Positions 55,122 through 64,000 of a DNA stretch of 64,000 bases are shown piece by piece. Origin of the DNA: JAOAFT01 sp035390885 (GTDB lineage Bacteria; Bacteroidota; Ignavibacteria; UBA10030). How positions within the stretch are numbered: position 1 is the stretch's first letter; every line of letters starts with the position of its first letter. The stretch lies in NCBI GenBank assembly GCA_035390885.1, contig DAOOUW010000001.1, positions 1 through 64,000 on the forward strand, read 5' to 3'. The notes beneath the pieces were generated by a model that saw only the letters and a list, made by a program, of their open reading frames with translations, did not search any database and was not told where the DNA came from. Position numbers and translations under genes: made by a program.

Positions 55122-57353
55122 ATGGTTAACTTCAAACGTCTCAAAAAATTTCGTTTGACACTTGGTCCTGTCGAACAATTGCAGATAGTAATTTCTACTA
55201 TCGTTGTCGTTTCGCTTGCCACTATTTTTGTTGTACGATGGACGAGTGGACAAAAATTGGAATGGCTACTCTTTGGCAGTGTGCTGACAGTGGGGATATT
55301 TGGATTTATTATTGTTACAATTACTCTCAAGTATGGACGAATTCTCGAAGAACAAAAGCAGGAGCTTATGGCGTTGAATTCATTTGCTCAAACAATAAAT
55401 CGTTCAGTCGATATTAACGAGTTACTAACCAACGCTCTGCGTGAAATTCTTCGTATCCTTGATGTTCAATATGGTTGGATATACCAAATAGAAAATGGAT
55501 CCCTTAAAGTTGTTGCCTCGTATCAAACAGGTTCCATGTCATTGTCGATATTCAATCAGACAATTCCTCAAGATGATCCACTTTTCCATAGACTCAAAAC
55601 GATGTATGTGGTGAAGATTCCGGAACAACAAAATGGTATGAATTTGCAGCAGTACGAACATCTTCATTGGTGGGCCTCAATTCCCATTCATGTAAAGAAC
55701 AACTTTGCAGGAACCATTGTTGTTGCAAGTACTTCTCAAAAAGCGTTCGATACGAAACAGTCCGAACTGATATCGGCATTTGCAAATCAGCTTGGAGTTG
55801 CCCTTGAAAACGCAAATCTATTTGAACGGCTGCGTCGTTCCCAGGAGCAATACATCGACCTCTTTGAAAATTCACCCGATATGACGCACCTTGTCAACAA
55901 AGATGGGATTATTGTTAGTTGCAATGCAACGGAAGCAAAAATGTTAGGATACTCCAAGGAAGAACTTATCGGATTTCCATTGACGAAACTGTATCCGCCT
56001 GCGTACCACGCAGAAGTAAAAAAAATGTTAGATAAAATATTCAATGAGAAAAAAGAATTGTGGGGAATCGAAGAGAAGATGGTAACGAGCGATGGTCGAA
56101 TACTCGATGTTAGCGTCAATGCGCTTTTGATGAAGGATGAAAAAGGTGAAGAACCTTTGATGCGCGCTGTTGCTCGTGATATTACCGAAAAGAAAAAATT
56201 AGAAGCAAATATTATCCATGCTCAACGTATCGATAGTATTGGAAATCTGGCCGGTGGAATTGCTCACGACTTCAATAATATTCTCACGAGTATTCTCGGT
56301 TCAACGGCAATCATGATGCGTAGAATAAAACGACAGAAAGAAAATTTTCGCTTTATCGAAATCATCGATTCGACTGCAAAACGTGGGGCATCGCTCACGC
56401 GTCAATTATTAACATTTGCTCGAAAGAGCGCAGTCCATGTTCATCCAATTCTTGTCTCCGATATAGTTCGTGAAACTGTTACTCTCTTTGAGCGGAGTAT
56501 CGACAAATCGATAAAAATTTCAATGCTACTTCCTTCACAAACATTCATTATTAAAGGAGACGATGGGCAAATTCAACAAGCGCTGCTCAATATTTTAATC
56601 AACGCACGGGATGCAATGCCAAATGGTGGCGTTATAACCATTTCCATGAGTAATATTAAAATTACAAGAAATGAAATTACCTCGCCTGACCAGCAACCTG
56701 GTGAGTATGTTGCTATTTCCATCACTGATAATGGAATTGGCATGGAACCCGAAATATGTCAACGGATATTCGAGCCATTTTTTACAACAAAGGAGCAAGG
56801 AAAAGGAACGGGATTAGGATTATCTGTTGTTTACGGTGTCGTAAATTCTCATAATGGATTTGTTACAGTTCATAGTGTACCAGGAAAAGGTTCCGAATTT
56901 ATTCTTCACTTCCCAATTTACAAAACTACTATCCCAGAAATTATTCCTCAAAAGAGTGAAAAATTGCCTCGAGGGACGGAACGAATTCTTGTTGTCGATG
57001 ATGAAGATGAAGTGCTCGAGGTTGTATGCGGCATGCTGAGGGAATTAGGATACATTCCGACTGCGGTCAACAGTGGACAAAAGGCGCTTACACTATTGCG
57101 GAAAAACGAATCCTTCGACGCTGTGCTCCTTGATCTCAATATGCCCAAAATGAGTGGACAGACCACCTGTTTGAAAATTAAGGGAATGAATCCTTCTCAA
57201 CGAGTTATTGTTGCAACAGGCTATAGTAATCGAATTGTCAGCGATTCTCCGCTACAAAATAAAGTTGAAGCATTCCTCCAAAAGCCTTTTCAATTTGAAG
57301 AGCTGGCTAAAACGCTCCGTTCGGTGCTTGATTCTCCATCAGTAACGGTCTAA
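55122..57353 (+). CDS. Membrane hybrid histidine kinase (GAF-PAS-HisKA-HATPase-REC)
   Basis: 743 aa. Two hydrophobic helices (about 20-40 and 47-70) are followed by a GAF domain (about 86-235), PAS (about 241-360), and HisKA with phospho-acceptor His382 in GGIAHDFNNILTS. HATPase follows (N box NILINARDAMPNGG, G1 DNGIGM, G2 GKGTGLGLSVVYG, about 480-598). A C-terminal receiver (621-737) has Asp671 in LLDLNMPKMSG and Lys721. All catalytic residues are present. The upstream single-domain regulator is its likely relay partner. The signal is unknown. Confidence 0.94.
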   Translation: MVNFKRLKKFRLTLGPVEQLQIVISTIVVVSLATIFVVRWTSGQKLEWLLFGSVLTVGIFGFIIVTITLKYGRILEEQKQELMALNSFAQTINRSVDINELLTNALREILRILDVQYGWIYQIENGSLKVVASYQTGSMSLSIFNQTIPQDDPLFHRLKTMYVVKIPEQQNGMNLQQYEHLHWWASIPIHVKNNFAGTIVVASTSQKAFDTKQSELISAFANQLGVALENANLFERLRRSQEQYIDLFENSPDMTHLVNKDGIIVSCNATEAKMLGYSKEELIGFPLTKLYPPAYHAEVKKMLDKIFNEKKELWGIEEKMVTSDGRILDVSVNALLMKDEKGEEPLMRAVARDITEKKKLEANIIHAQRIDSIGNLAGGIAHDFNNILTSILGSTAIMMRRIKRQKENFRFIEIIDSTAKRGASLTRQLLTFARKSAVHVHPILVSDIVRETVTLFERSIDKSIKISMLLPSQTFIIKGDDGQIQQALLNILINARDAMPNGGVITISMSNIKITRNEITSPDQQPGEYVAISITDNGIGMEPEICQRIFEPFFTTKEQGKGTGLGLSVVYGVVNSHNGFVTVHSVPGKGSEFILHFPIYKTTIPEIIPQKSEKLPRGTERILVVDDEDEVLEVVCGMLRELGYIPTAVNSGQKALTLLRKNESFDAVLLDLNMPKMSGQTTCLKIKGMNPSQRVIVATGYSNRIVSDSPLQNKVEAFLQKPFQFEELAKTLRSVLDSPSVTV

Positions 57354-57465
57354 AGATTTGTAGTTACTTCCTTTGAGTGTGCTGCGGTCGCTCGATGCGA
57401 TATAAACTATTGGCGACAGTGTGCAATATCAAACCGTTATTTATACAGGATGTCCGACTATATTC

Positions 57466-57620
57466 ATCCAAAATTGCGCATTAAGGATAACGCAATTTTT
57501 GCAACTCTTTTATGTCATTGAAGATAGAAAAAATGATAGGATCGCCATTTTCTATTTATAAAGACAGAGAATTATAGAATTTTCTGTCTCTCGGATTTTT
57601 TCTATTGCATAATCTGGGAT
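57466..57620. repeat. TIR-bounded remnant with two hairpins, in a 550-bp gene-free region
   Basis: Ends ATCCAAAATTGCGCA and TGCATAATCTGGGAT are inverted repeats like those of the BIME-like elements (11 of 15), but the palindromic core is absent. Inside are a perfect 9-bp hairpin AAAATTGCG/CGCAATTTT (57470-57499) and AGACAGAGA/TTTCTGTCT (57562-57589) followed by a T-run, which could terminate the kinase transcript. The remainder of 57354-57903 shows no gene. Confidence 0.5.
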
Positions 57621-57903
57621 AAATGTCAGTAATGTGTTGGCAATATGTTTATCTTTATTCATCATTGCCCTATTTTTTTCGATAAAAATTTTTATGGATT
57701 TTATACGTTTTAAGTAATTCCATTCAATAATGCTTTAATAAATTTCTTGAATACGCCTCCGTGAACCATGGTTTTAAATTCGGCGCTTACTCGAAAAATG
57801 GAAAATAATGAGAGCTTTGGATGAAGTCGATTCCTTGACTTTTCTACAGAGAAGCAGTAAATTTAAATAATTTTAAGAAGAGGGCAGAATAAACGAGACC
57901 TCG

Positions 57904-59835
57904 ATGAATGACGCCCGAAAGCGTAATCCGTTCTTTTCCTGGATTAGCTCTTTAACGCTAATGCAGGAAACGTACGTAGGTTTGGGCGTCATTTTGTTTA
58001 TAGCCTCAATATTTGTTCATAATTTAATGTGGCGGGTGATTTGTATTGTGGGGTTAGGTGCGGTAACAGTATTGCTTGTGCGCACCATTCTCCGTCAACC
58101 CAGACAGGAGAGTACGTCGGAAGATGATTCTCAGCAAGATTCAAAGGAGAGAGACGGTACAGTGAAAAAGTTAATCTTTGATGATTTTCAGACTTCCGGC
58201 TCTCAATATAAAATTCAGCTTATTGACGATGGAAACAAACAACCGTTGCAAGAAACGCCGAATCAGGAATTTCATGAGGTTTCACATCACAGAGCCCCTA
58301 AACAAACAACAGTTGAGTGGGATTTAACTGCATTTTTTGAAGATATTGATCAAGCGACCCAGAATGGACCACGAGGCGAGTTTCATGCATTGACGTCTCG
58401 AATTTTAACTGCTGTGAAGGAAGTAACTTTTGCATACACCGTTGCGTTGTTTTGGGTTAATCGTGAAAAGAATCAATTAGTGCTCGAGGATGCTGCGTCT
58501 GATAGTTCTGCTTTTATACAGCAACGACGACTGGAACTTGGGAATGATTATATTAGCCAGGTTGCACAGGCTGGAAAGCCCATCATTGTAAATTACCTTA
58601 CGGATATTAGCCAATCAGAATTACTGCCGTACTATTCACAGAAAGAACAGGTCCAAACTTTTTTGGGTATTCCAGTCTTTTATCCCGCTCAGACTTCTAC
58701 TCCTATTGCTGTACTGACCGTGGATTGTTGTGAAAATGATGCTTATGGAAACGAAACCATCGCACTCTTAGCAAATTTTGCAAAGCTTCTATCTTCATTG
58801 CTTGTTAGTTACACATCGAAGTACGATTTGCTGTTAGATTCAAAAGTATTACAGGCGCTCTCTCACTTTCGACAAAACCTCGAGCAGGAATTTAGTGTTC
58901 CGGTTATATGTCGTACGCTGGCTGAAGAAACATCAAAGCTTGTATCATGGGATTATGTTGCTGTTGTACTCCATGATGAAAATCGGAAAGAATGGCTTGT
59001 GCAGTATATGCTCAATAGAATGAATGATTCATACGTTCCTCTCTTGAGTTCGATTGACCTGGATGGAAGTATTGTTGGAAAAGTAATTCAAACCGGAGCG
59101 CCGACACATATTGAACATCTTTCTCAAATTGGGTTACCAAGATTTTATCCTGCTGAACGATGCGAGAGCGACGGTTCATTACTGGCGATCCCGATTAATT
59201 CTCTAACCCGATGTTACGGTGCGTTGGTAGTTGAAAGCAAAGATTCGCATGCATATTCGGATTCTGATATTGTTCTTGTACAAAAATTTACGAACGAAGC
59301 ATCCTGGGCATTAGAAGCGCTTAGTCTCATGGAAATTACCAGTAAGTACATCTCGTTCGATGAAACCACCGGAGTCGCCACCCGAAAAGCGTTTATGGAT
59401 CGGGTGCATGAAGAAGTGCAGCGTGCAGATGATTTCAATGCAGAGCTTTCCGTTGTAATGGTTGCTATCGACCGGATGGAAGATCACCTTAACCGTTTTG
59501 GGAAAGAAGCCTTTGATTTTATTCTGCAGAATGTTGGCAGAATAGTGAAAACTGCAGTACGTCCGTATGATGTTGTCGGACGTTTTGATTTTAACTGCTT
59601 TGGAGTGATACTTGTCAACACAACGCCAAATGAAGCCTCGTTGTGGGCGGAGAAATTGCGGAAAAATGTAGCGAGCAACATCATAAATATCGATAACAGA
59701 AATTTTTCCACCACTGTAAGTATTGGTATCGCTGGAACATTTGAAAATGCAAGCGATATGGATGTGTTAGGTAATGCAACTCGTGCGTTAGCAAAAGCAC
59801 GTGAAGCAGGCGGTAATATTATGCGTGTTTATTAA
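57904..59835 (+). CDS. Membrane GAF-GAF protein with degenerate GGDEF domain
   Basis: 643 aa. Two N-terminal hydrophobic segments (about 22-60) and an acidic linker are followed by two GAF-type domains (about 150-300 and 320-475) and a GGDEF-fold domain (about 485-643). The domain keeps TTGVATRKAFM, the R(F/Y) strand, VSIGIA and A..ALAKA.EAGGN, but the signature GG(D/E)EF reads RFDFNCF (about residues 560-566). Diguanylate cyclase activity is therefore unlikely; a c-di-GMP-independent sensory role or GTP binding is possible. It is preceded by a long gene-free region. Confidence 0.85.
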   Translation: MNDARKRNPFFSWISSLTLMQETYVGLGVILFIASIFVHNLMWRVICIVGLGAVTVLLVRTILRQPRQESTSEDDSQQDSKERDGTVKKLIFDDFQTSGSQYKIQLIDDGNKQPLQETPNQEFHEVSHHRAPKQTTVEWDLTAFFEDIDQATQNGPRGEFHALTSRILTAVKEVTFAYTVALFWVNREKNQLVLEDAASDSSAFIQQRRLELGNDYISQVAQAGKPIIVNYLTDISQSELLPYYSQKEQVQTFLGIPVFYPAQTSTPIAVLTVDCCENDAYGNETIALLANFAKLLSSLLVSYTSKYDLLLDSKVLQALSHFRQNLEQEFSVPVICRTLAEETSKLVSWDYVAVVLHDENRKEWLVQYMLNRMNDSYVPLLSSIDLDGSIVGKVIQTGAPTHIEHLSQIGLPRFYPAERCESDGSLLAIPINSLTRCYGALVVESKDSHAYSDSDIVLVQKFTNEASWALEALSLMEITSKYISFDETTGVATRKAFMDRVHEEVQRADDFNAELSVVMVAIDRMEDHLNRFGKEAFDFILQNVGRIVKTAVRPYDVVGRFDFNCFGVILVNTTPNEASLWAEKLRKNVASNIINIDNRNFSTTVSIGIAGTFENASDMDVLGNATRALAKAREAGGNIMRVY

Positions 59836-59880
59836 ATGAGAACAATTAAATAATAAAAACTAATTATCGGGAGTTAATCT

Positions 59881-60075
59881 ATGGCAAAAGCAACAGACTT
59901 TGCAGAAAAAGCAAAAAAAGCCGCTAGCGAGCGCGGAGCAAAATGTCCAAAATGTGGAGCAATTAAAGTCCCAACGCTCTATGTACAATCCGTTCGTTCA
60001 GCACACGGCTCGTATAAGTTCAACAAACAGCGTGTGCAAATTTGTAAATGTAATGAAAAAGAAATCCTCGGCTAA
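59881..60075 (+). CDS. Small zinc-ribbon protein
   Basis: A 64-aa basic protein with a lysine/alanine-rich N-terminus (KATDFAEKAKKAASERGAKC) and a likely zinc site CPKCG (22-26) plus CKC (about 55-57). Probably nucleic-acid binding or ribosome-associated, but no named family is recognised. It lies 16 bp before deoB and is probably cotranscribed with it. Confidence 0.7.
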   Translation: MAKATDFAEKAKKAASERGAKCPKCGAIKVPTLYVQSVRSAHGSYKFNKQRVQICKCNEKEILG

Positions 60076-60091
60076 ATAGAGTGCATTATTT

Positions 60092-61279
60092 GTGCCAAGG
60101 CAAGGGAAAATAGTCTTGATTGTATTAGATGGCGTTGGAATTGGAGCATTGCCCGACGCGGATAAATACGGAGATGAAGGTGCAAACACGCTTGTTCACA
60201 TCGCAGAGAAAGTGCGTGATTTTTCTCTTCCGAATTTAGCGCAGCTTGGACTTGCCGCTCTTATTTCGATGAATCTAAGTTCTTCTCAACCGAACATCAG
60301 TGGCTGTTACGGAAAAATGATGGAAGCTTCCAAAGGAAAAGATAGCACAACCGGACACTGGGAGTTGACAGGAATTGTTACAACAGAAGAATTTCCAGTG
60401 TATCCAATGGGTTTTCCAGATGAAGTCCTTGATTCATTTTTACAAGAAACAGGTTGTAAAGGATTCCTTGGCAATAAACCAGCATCGGGAACTGAAATTA
60501 TAAGCGAATTAGGAGACGAGCATATTCGTACGGGCTTTCCTATTATCTATACATCGGCGGATTCGGTTTTTCAAATTGCCGCGCACGAAGAAGTCATTCC
60601 ACTCGATCGTTTATATGAAATTTGTTCTATTACTCGGAACAAAGTTATGATTGGAAAGCATAGAGTAGGTCGTGTTATTGCTCGGCCGTTCCAAGGCGTC
60701 TCAGGCGCTTATGTCCGTACGCCATACCGGAAAGATTTTGCTGTTGAACCGCCTTATCCGACACTTCTTGATGTACTGAGCGACCATAATATTGAAACAG
60801 TTGGCATCGGGAAAATCGAAGATTTGTTCTGTGGACGAGGATTGAAAAAAAGCATCCATACAAAATCCAATGCGGAAGGGATTCAATCTATTATTGAACA
60901 GAGCAGTGCAAGGAATAGCGGATTTATTATGGCGAATCTTGTAGATTTTGATATGTTATATGGACATCGTCAAGATGTGGTTGGATTTGCAAAGGCATTG
61001 CAGGAATTCGATGCTGCGCTACCGGCGATTCAGGCAACTTTAGGAGCTTTTGATACGTTATTACTAACAGCCGATCATGGCAATGATCCCGCAGATGCAA
61101 GCACGGATCATACGCGGGAATCCGTCCCCTTATTGGTTTATACACCAGAGGGGAAAAAGAATGGATATCTTGGTCAGAGTAGCACATTTGCAGATTGTGC
61201 ACAAACAGTGTGTGAGTACTATGGAATAAGCGCTCCTCCTCATTTTGGAGGAACGAGTTTTTATTCGCAAATAATATAA
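60092..61279 (+). CDS. deoB: Phosphopentomutase
   Basis: Interconverts (deoxy)ribose 1- and 5-phosphate in nucleoside salvage. It is a 395-aa alkaline-phosphatase-superfamily enzyme. LDGVGIGALPDADKYGDEGA (metal Asp), KDSTTGHWEL with the phospho-Thr, VDFDMLYGHRQD, TADHGNDP and DHTRESVPLLVY are present in order. It starts at GTG; the N-terminus PRQGKIVLIVLDGVG fits the family. Confidence 0.95.
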   Translation: MPRQGKIVLIVLDGVGIGALPDADKYGDEGANTLVHIAEKVRDFSLPNLAQLGLAALISMNLSSSQPNISGCYGKMMEASKGKDSTTGHWELTGIVTTEEFPVYPMGFPDEVLDSFLQETGCKGFLGNKPASGTEIISELGDEHIRTGFPIIYTSADSVFQIAAHEEVIPLDRLYEICSITRNKVMIGKHRVGRVIARPFQGVSGAYVRTPYRKDFAVEPPYPTLLDVLSDHNIETVGIGKIEDLFCGRGLKKSIHTKSNAEGIQSIIEQSSARNSGFIMANLVDFDMLYGHRQDVVGFAKALQEFDAALPAIQATLGAFDTLLLTADHGNDPADASTDHTRESVPLLVYTPEGKKNGYLGQSSTFADCAQTVCEYYGISAPPHFGGTSFYSQII

Positions 61280-61467
61280 GAAACAAATGATAGAAGCTGT
61301 TACGTCTAAGAGTGCAGCGACTATAAAACGGGTATACATTATACCTAAAATTTATCCAGAGGGATAAAATGAAAGCAGATAGCTTCCAGAAAAGAATAAA
61401 TGATTCTTTGCATTATGTTGTCGCATCAAATAAATATAGAATGTTTCACTATGTGAGATGAGATATC

Positions 61468-62322
61468 GTGAAAATTAGTAAACAATATACAAATCGTGAG
61501 AGCCAATCTCTGGACAAATATTTACAAGAAATTGGAAAAGTGGAATTACTGACGCCGCAAGAAGAAATTGAACTTGCGCGTCGGATTAAAAAAGGCGATC
61601 AAAAAGCATTAGAAAAATTAACAAAAGCAAATCTTCGGTTTGTTGTAAGTGTTGCAAAGCAATACCAGAATCAAGGCTTATCGCTTGGTGATTTGATTAA
61701 TGAAGGTAACCTTGGACTGATCAAGGCAGCAAAGCGTTTCGATGAAACGCGTGGATTCAAATTCATCTCGTATGCAGTATGGTGGATTCGGCAGTCGATT
61801 CTTCAGGCGCTTGCGGAACAATCGCGTATTGTGCGATTGCCTCTTAATAGAGTCGGAGCTTTGAATAAGATTGGGAAAGCGTTTAGTACGCTCGAACAAG
61901 AATTCGAACGCGAGCCAAGTGCAAGCGAACTTGCCGAAGAACTTGATATGTCGCTGTTCGAAGTTTCCGATACGTTGAAGATTTCTGGGCGGCACCTTTC
62001 GATGGATGCTCCATTTGCTCAAGGAGAAGACAATCGGTTGCTTGATGTTATTCAAGATAATCGACAGCCGTCTCCCGATTCAGGATTGATGGATGAATCA
62101 CTGAAGGCGGAAGTGCGCCGTGCTCTGGCGACGTTGAGCGAGCGCGAAGCTCAGGTTATTCGACTTTATTTTGGAATTGATTCAGAGCATTCGCTGACGC
62201 TCGAAGAAATCGGAGAGAAATTTAATCTTACTCGTGAAAGAGTGCGTCAGATAAAAGAAAAGGCAATTCGACGATTGCGTCATACATCCCGGAGTAAAGC
62301 GCTTCGTACATATCTTGGATAG
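61468..62322 (+). CDS. rpoD: Primary sigma factor (RpoD/SigA, short Bacteroidota type)
   Basis: 284 aa. It lacks region 1.1, as is usual in Bacteroidota/Chlorobiota. Region 1.2 is SLDKYLQEIGKVELLTPQEE, region 2 NLRFVVSVAKQYQNQGLSL and KFISYAVWWIRQSILQAL, region 3 GRHLSMDAPF, and region 4.2 LTLEEIGEKFNLTRERVRQI. The GTG start at 61468 is forced by an upstream in-frame TGA. It is followed by a strong terminator. Confidence 0.95.
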   Translation: MKISKQYTNRESQSLDKYLQEIGKVELLTPQEEIELARRIKKGDQKALEKLTKANLRFVVSVAKQYQNQGLSLGDLINEGNLGLIKAAKRFDETRGFKFISYAVWWIRQSILQALAEQSRIVRLPLNRVGALNKIGKAFSTLEQEFEREPSASELAEELDMSLFEVSDTLKISGRHLSMDAPFAQGEDNRLLDVIQDNRQPSPDSGLMDESLKAEVRRALATLSEREAQVIRLYFGIDSEHSLTLEEIGEKFNLTRERVRQIKEKAIRRLRHTSRSKALRTYLG

Positions 62323-62330
62323 AGTAAAAT

Positions 62331-62380
62331 CCTTTTTGGCTTTCTCACTCTTTGAGAAGCCAAAAAGGTTCGTTGTTTGA
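62331..62380 (+). terminator. Rho-independent terminator after rpoD
   Basis: CCTTTTTGGCT pairs with AGCCAAAAAGG (62331-62341 with 62358-62368), extended by TCTCA/TGAGA with one bulge, and followed by TTCGTTGTTTG. Confidence 0.82.
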
Positions 62381-62496
62381 AAACGAGATTGGAATAGTTG
62401 CAGAGAGCTTCAGCAGGAGAAATTATAGGAACCAATAATTGGCGTATCGATGCACCGTTCTGAAAAATCTTTAACGACATAACAGAAGCTCCCCAA

Positions 62497-63150
62497 ATGA
62501 GATCATCGTCTTTATTATGCCATATCTGCGCTTTCCTTAGTATTGTTGTAATTCTTTTCTCTTTCAGTGGATGCGGTACTTCATCTCCTCGATTCAGTTC
62601 GAAAGAAAAAACACGAGCCTCTGAGCAGAAGAAAAATGAACCGCAATCCCGTTTTTCTTCTCAAGAAGTCAAAAAAGAGCAAAAGAAAAAAAACACAAAA
62701 GTGGATACGACTAACGTTGAGCGGATTAAAATAGAGAGGAGTGATTTCCGCAAGGAAAAGAACCAAGCAATTGAGCCTCTCGATCAGAGCCGTATGATGC
62801 GCGAAATCTCAAAGTATATGGGAGTACCATATGTTTCTGGAGGCGCTTCTTCTCAAGGGATGGATTGTTCTGGGTACACAATGGTGGTTTATAAAAATGC
62901 AATGAACATCGAACTTCCACGAAGCAGCGCTGAACAGTATAAGATGGGAAGAGCAGTCGAACAATCGGAATTAAAATTTGGAGACCTTGTGTTCTTCAAT
63001 ACAACAGGCGATCCTGCATCGCATGTCGGAATTTATATTGGCGATAACTTGTTTGCTCATGCAAGCGTCTCGCTTGGAGTAACGATATCTTCTCTTCAAA
63101 GCTCGTACTATAGCAAACGGTACACAGGCGCACGAAGAATTATTGAATGA
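62497..63150 (+). CDS. NlpC/P60 cell-wall endopeptidase lipoprotein
   Basis: 217 aa. The lipobox FSGC gives lipid Cys26. A highly charged, Lys/Glu/Ser-rich linker (about 28-95) is followed by the NlpC/P60 domain with Cys124 in GMDCSGYT, His176 in ASHVGIYIG and His188 in FAHAS as the catalytic triad. It is expected to cleave the D-Glu to meso-DAP bond in peptidoglycan stem peptides from an outer- or inner-membrane anchor. It is followed 14 bp downstream by def. Confidence 0.93.
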   Translation: MRSSSLLCHICAFLSIVVILFSFSGCGTSSPRFSSKEKTRASEQKKNEPQSRFSSQEVKKEQKKKNTKVDTTNVERIKIERSDFRKEKNQAIEPLDQSRMMREISKYMGVPYVSGGASSQGMDCSGYTMVVYKNAMNIELPRSSAEQYKMGRAVEQSELKFGDLVFFNTTGDPASHVGIYIGDNLFAHASVSLGVTISSLQSSYYSKRYTGARRIIE

Positions 63151-63164
63151 AAGGGAAACGTTAA

Positions 63165-63761
63165 ATGTCAGTTCTTCCTATCTATGTATATGGAACAAAA
63201 ATATTGAAAAAAAGGAGTCAAAATGTAACAGAGACCAATGAATCTCTCCACAAATTGATTTTTGACATGTTCGAAACTATGCGGAAGGCAAATGGTATCG
63301 GTCTGGCAGCCAATCAGGTTGGAGATTCTCGGCGCATTATTACAATTGATATAAGCGATGCCGATGAACCTAATGCAGAAGGTGAGGCAGAGAGCAATGA
63401 ACATCCGACGTCGCCAGATTTACCACGTACGCTCGTCGTGATCAATCCAGAAATAATTGCGACGGAAGGTTCATGGATTATGGAGGAAGGGTGTTTGAGC
63501 ATTCCAGATATTCATGCCGAAGTAGAACGACCTGAAAAAATCAAGGTTCGATTTTTGGATGCAGAACTTCACGAACAGGAGCTAGTTGCAGATGGATTGC
63601 TTGCAAGGGTACTCCAGCATGAAATGGATCACCTTGAAGGGGTCCTTTTTATCGAGCGAATATCCCGAGCGAAACGGAGCATGTTAATGCCAAAGCTCAG
63701 GAAAATTCGAAAGGGTGAAATAGATTTGTCATACAATATTGTTACGATGATGGATGAATAG
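63165..63761 (+). CDS. def: Peptide deformylase
   Basis: Removes the N-formyl group from nascent proteins. 198 aa. GIGLAANQVG (44-53), EEGCLSIP with metal Cys110, and QHEMDHLEG with His152, Glu153 and His156 are all present. A short acidic insertion (about 65-85, ADEPNAEGEAESNEH) between motifs is typical of Bacteroidota forms. fmt starts 2 bp after the stop, the usual def-fmt pair. Confidence 0.97.
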   Translation: MSVLPIYVYGTKILKKRSQNVTETNESLHKLIFDMFETMRKANGIGLAANQVGDSRRIITIDISDADEPNAEGEAESNEHPTSPDLPRTLVVINPEIIATEGSWIMEEGCLSIPDIHAEVERPEKIKVRFLDAELHEQELVADGLLARVLQHEMDHLEGVLFIERISRAKRSMLMPKLRKIRKGEIDLSYNIVTMMDE

Positions 63762-63763
63762 CA

Positions 63764-64000
63764 ATGTCTTTGAGGATCCTTTTCCTTGGTACACCGGAAT
63801 TTGCCTGCGTGAGTTTGCAAAACTTACTCGACCATGGGTACTCGATTCCAGCAGTTGTTACCGCACCGGATAAACCACGAGGTCGCGGGCGACAATTTTC
63901 ATTTACACCAGTAAAAGAATTGGCGCTAAAAAAGAATCTCCGAGTGTTACAACCAAATTCACTAAAAGATCCAAACTTTATTAAAACACTCCAGGAATTA
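63764..64000 (+). CDS. fmt: Methionyl-tRNA formyltransferase, 3' end beyond window
   Basis: 79 residues are visible from the ATG at 63764: LRILFLGTPEFACVSLQNLL, then VVTAPDKPRGRGRQFSFTPV and KELALKKNLRVLQPNSL, the exact Fmt N-terminus. It formylates initiator Met-tRNA with 10-formyl-THF, complementing def. It is cut by the window end. Confidence 0.96.
   Translation, partial: MSLRILFLGTPEFACVSLQNLLDHGYSIPAVVTAPDKPRGRGRQFSFTPVKELALKKNLRVLQPNSLKDPNFIKTLQEL

Noticed and set aside
1..64000. tRNA or rRNA genes
   Set aside because: No cloverleaf-like or rRNA-like stretch was recognised by eye in any intergenic region; a covariance-model scan was not possible.

Overview
The window is a metagenome-style scaffold from a bacterium of the Bacteroidota/Chlorobiota group, most likely Ignavibacteria-like. 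The pointers are a secreted pectate lyase ending in the NFPNPFNPST-type T9SS sorting domain of that group, a short primary sigma factor lacking region 1.1, and typical group families (DUF2851, DUF2279, DUF1207, DUF2721, RRM protein). Base composition looks moderately AT-rich throughout. Two 100-N gaps are flanked by identical 55-bp direct repeats, the signature of unmerged contig ends; removing one repeat copy plus the Ns restores both interrupted genes.

Layout. 1-2474: a secreted pectin methylesterase truncated by the window start. 2631-13338: anion permease, a MarR/FMN-reductase cluster, RRM protein, pyrF, DUF2851, a secreted HbpS-like/tandem-VOC pair, a LacI regulator, purM and DUF2721. 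13363-18504: a tightly overlapping surface-glycan operon (two GT4 glycosyltransferases, flippase, polysaccharide deacetylase). 18611-20319: YmdB-like phosphodiesterase and folD. 20377-22457: pectate lyase.

22611-26775 is the most interesting locus. A LexA/cI-type self-cleaving repressor is divergent from a three-gene operon coding for a RecA-fold ATPase without a Walker A lysine, a small MGRT protein, and a family-B DNA polymerase with altered motif C and exonuclease motifs. The intergenic region carries two copies of a palindrome, AYGACA-N4-TGTCRT. One lies exactly between the -35 and -10 of a good sigma70-type promoter for the operon. The layout parallels lexA2-imuA-imuB-dnaE2 mutagenesis cassettes but uses a PolB2-like polymerase, so it is read here as a damage-inducible DNA-damage-tolerance cassette.

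26985-36927: lipoproteins, an S2P protease-lysA-asd operon, a decayed stretch with GyrI-like and HEAT-repeat pseudogenes, DUF4389, cupin, DUF2279, DUF1207 and pdxJ. 37163-46178: a bactofilin-like/beta-barrel outer-membrane protein, a propeller protein, uvrA, a 2-hydroxyacid dehydrogenase and two membrane proteins. 46456-57353: split hldE, a very large TamB, RNase R, and a response regulator with a hybrid histidine kinase. 57904-64000: a GAF protein with a degenerate GGDEF, Zn-ribbon protein, deoB, rpoD, an NlpC/P60 lipoprotein, def and the start of fmt.

A dispersed BIME-like palindromic element of about 90-230 bp, some copies with 15-bp terminal inverted repeats, occupies at least five intergenic regions, with a sixth possible remnant.
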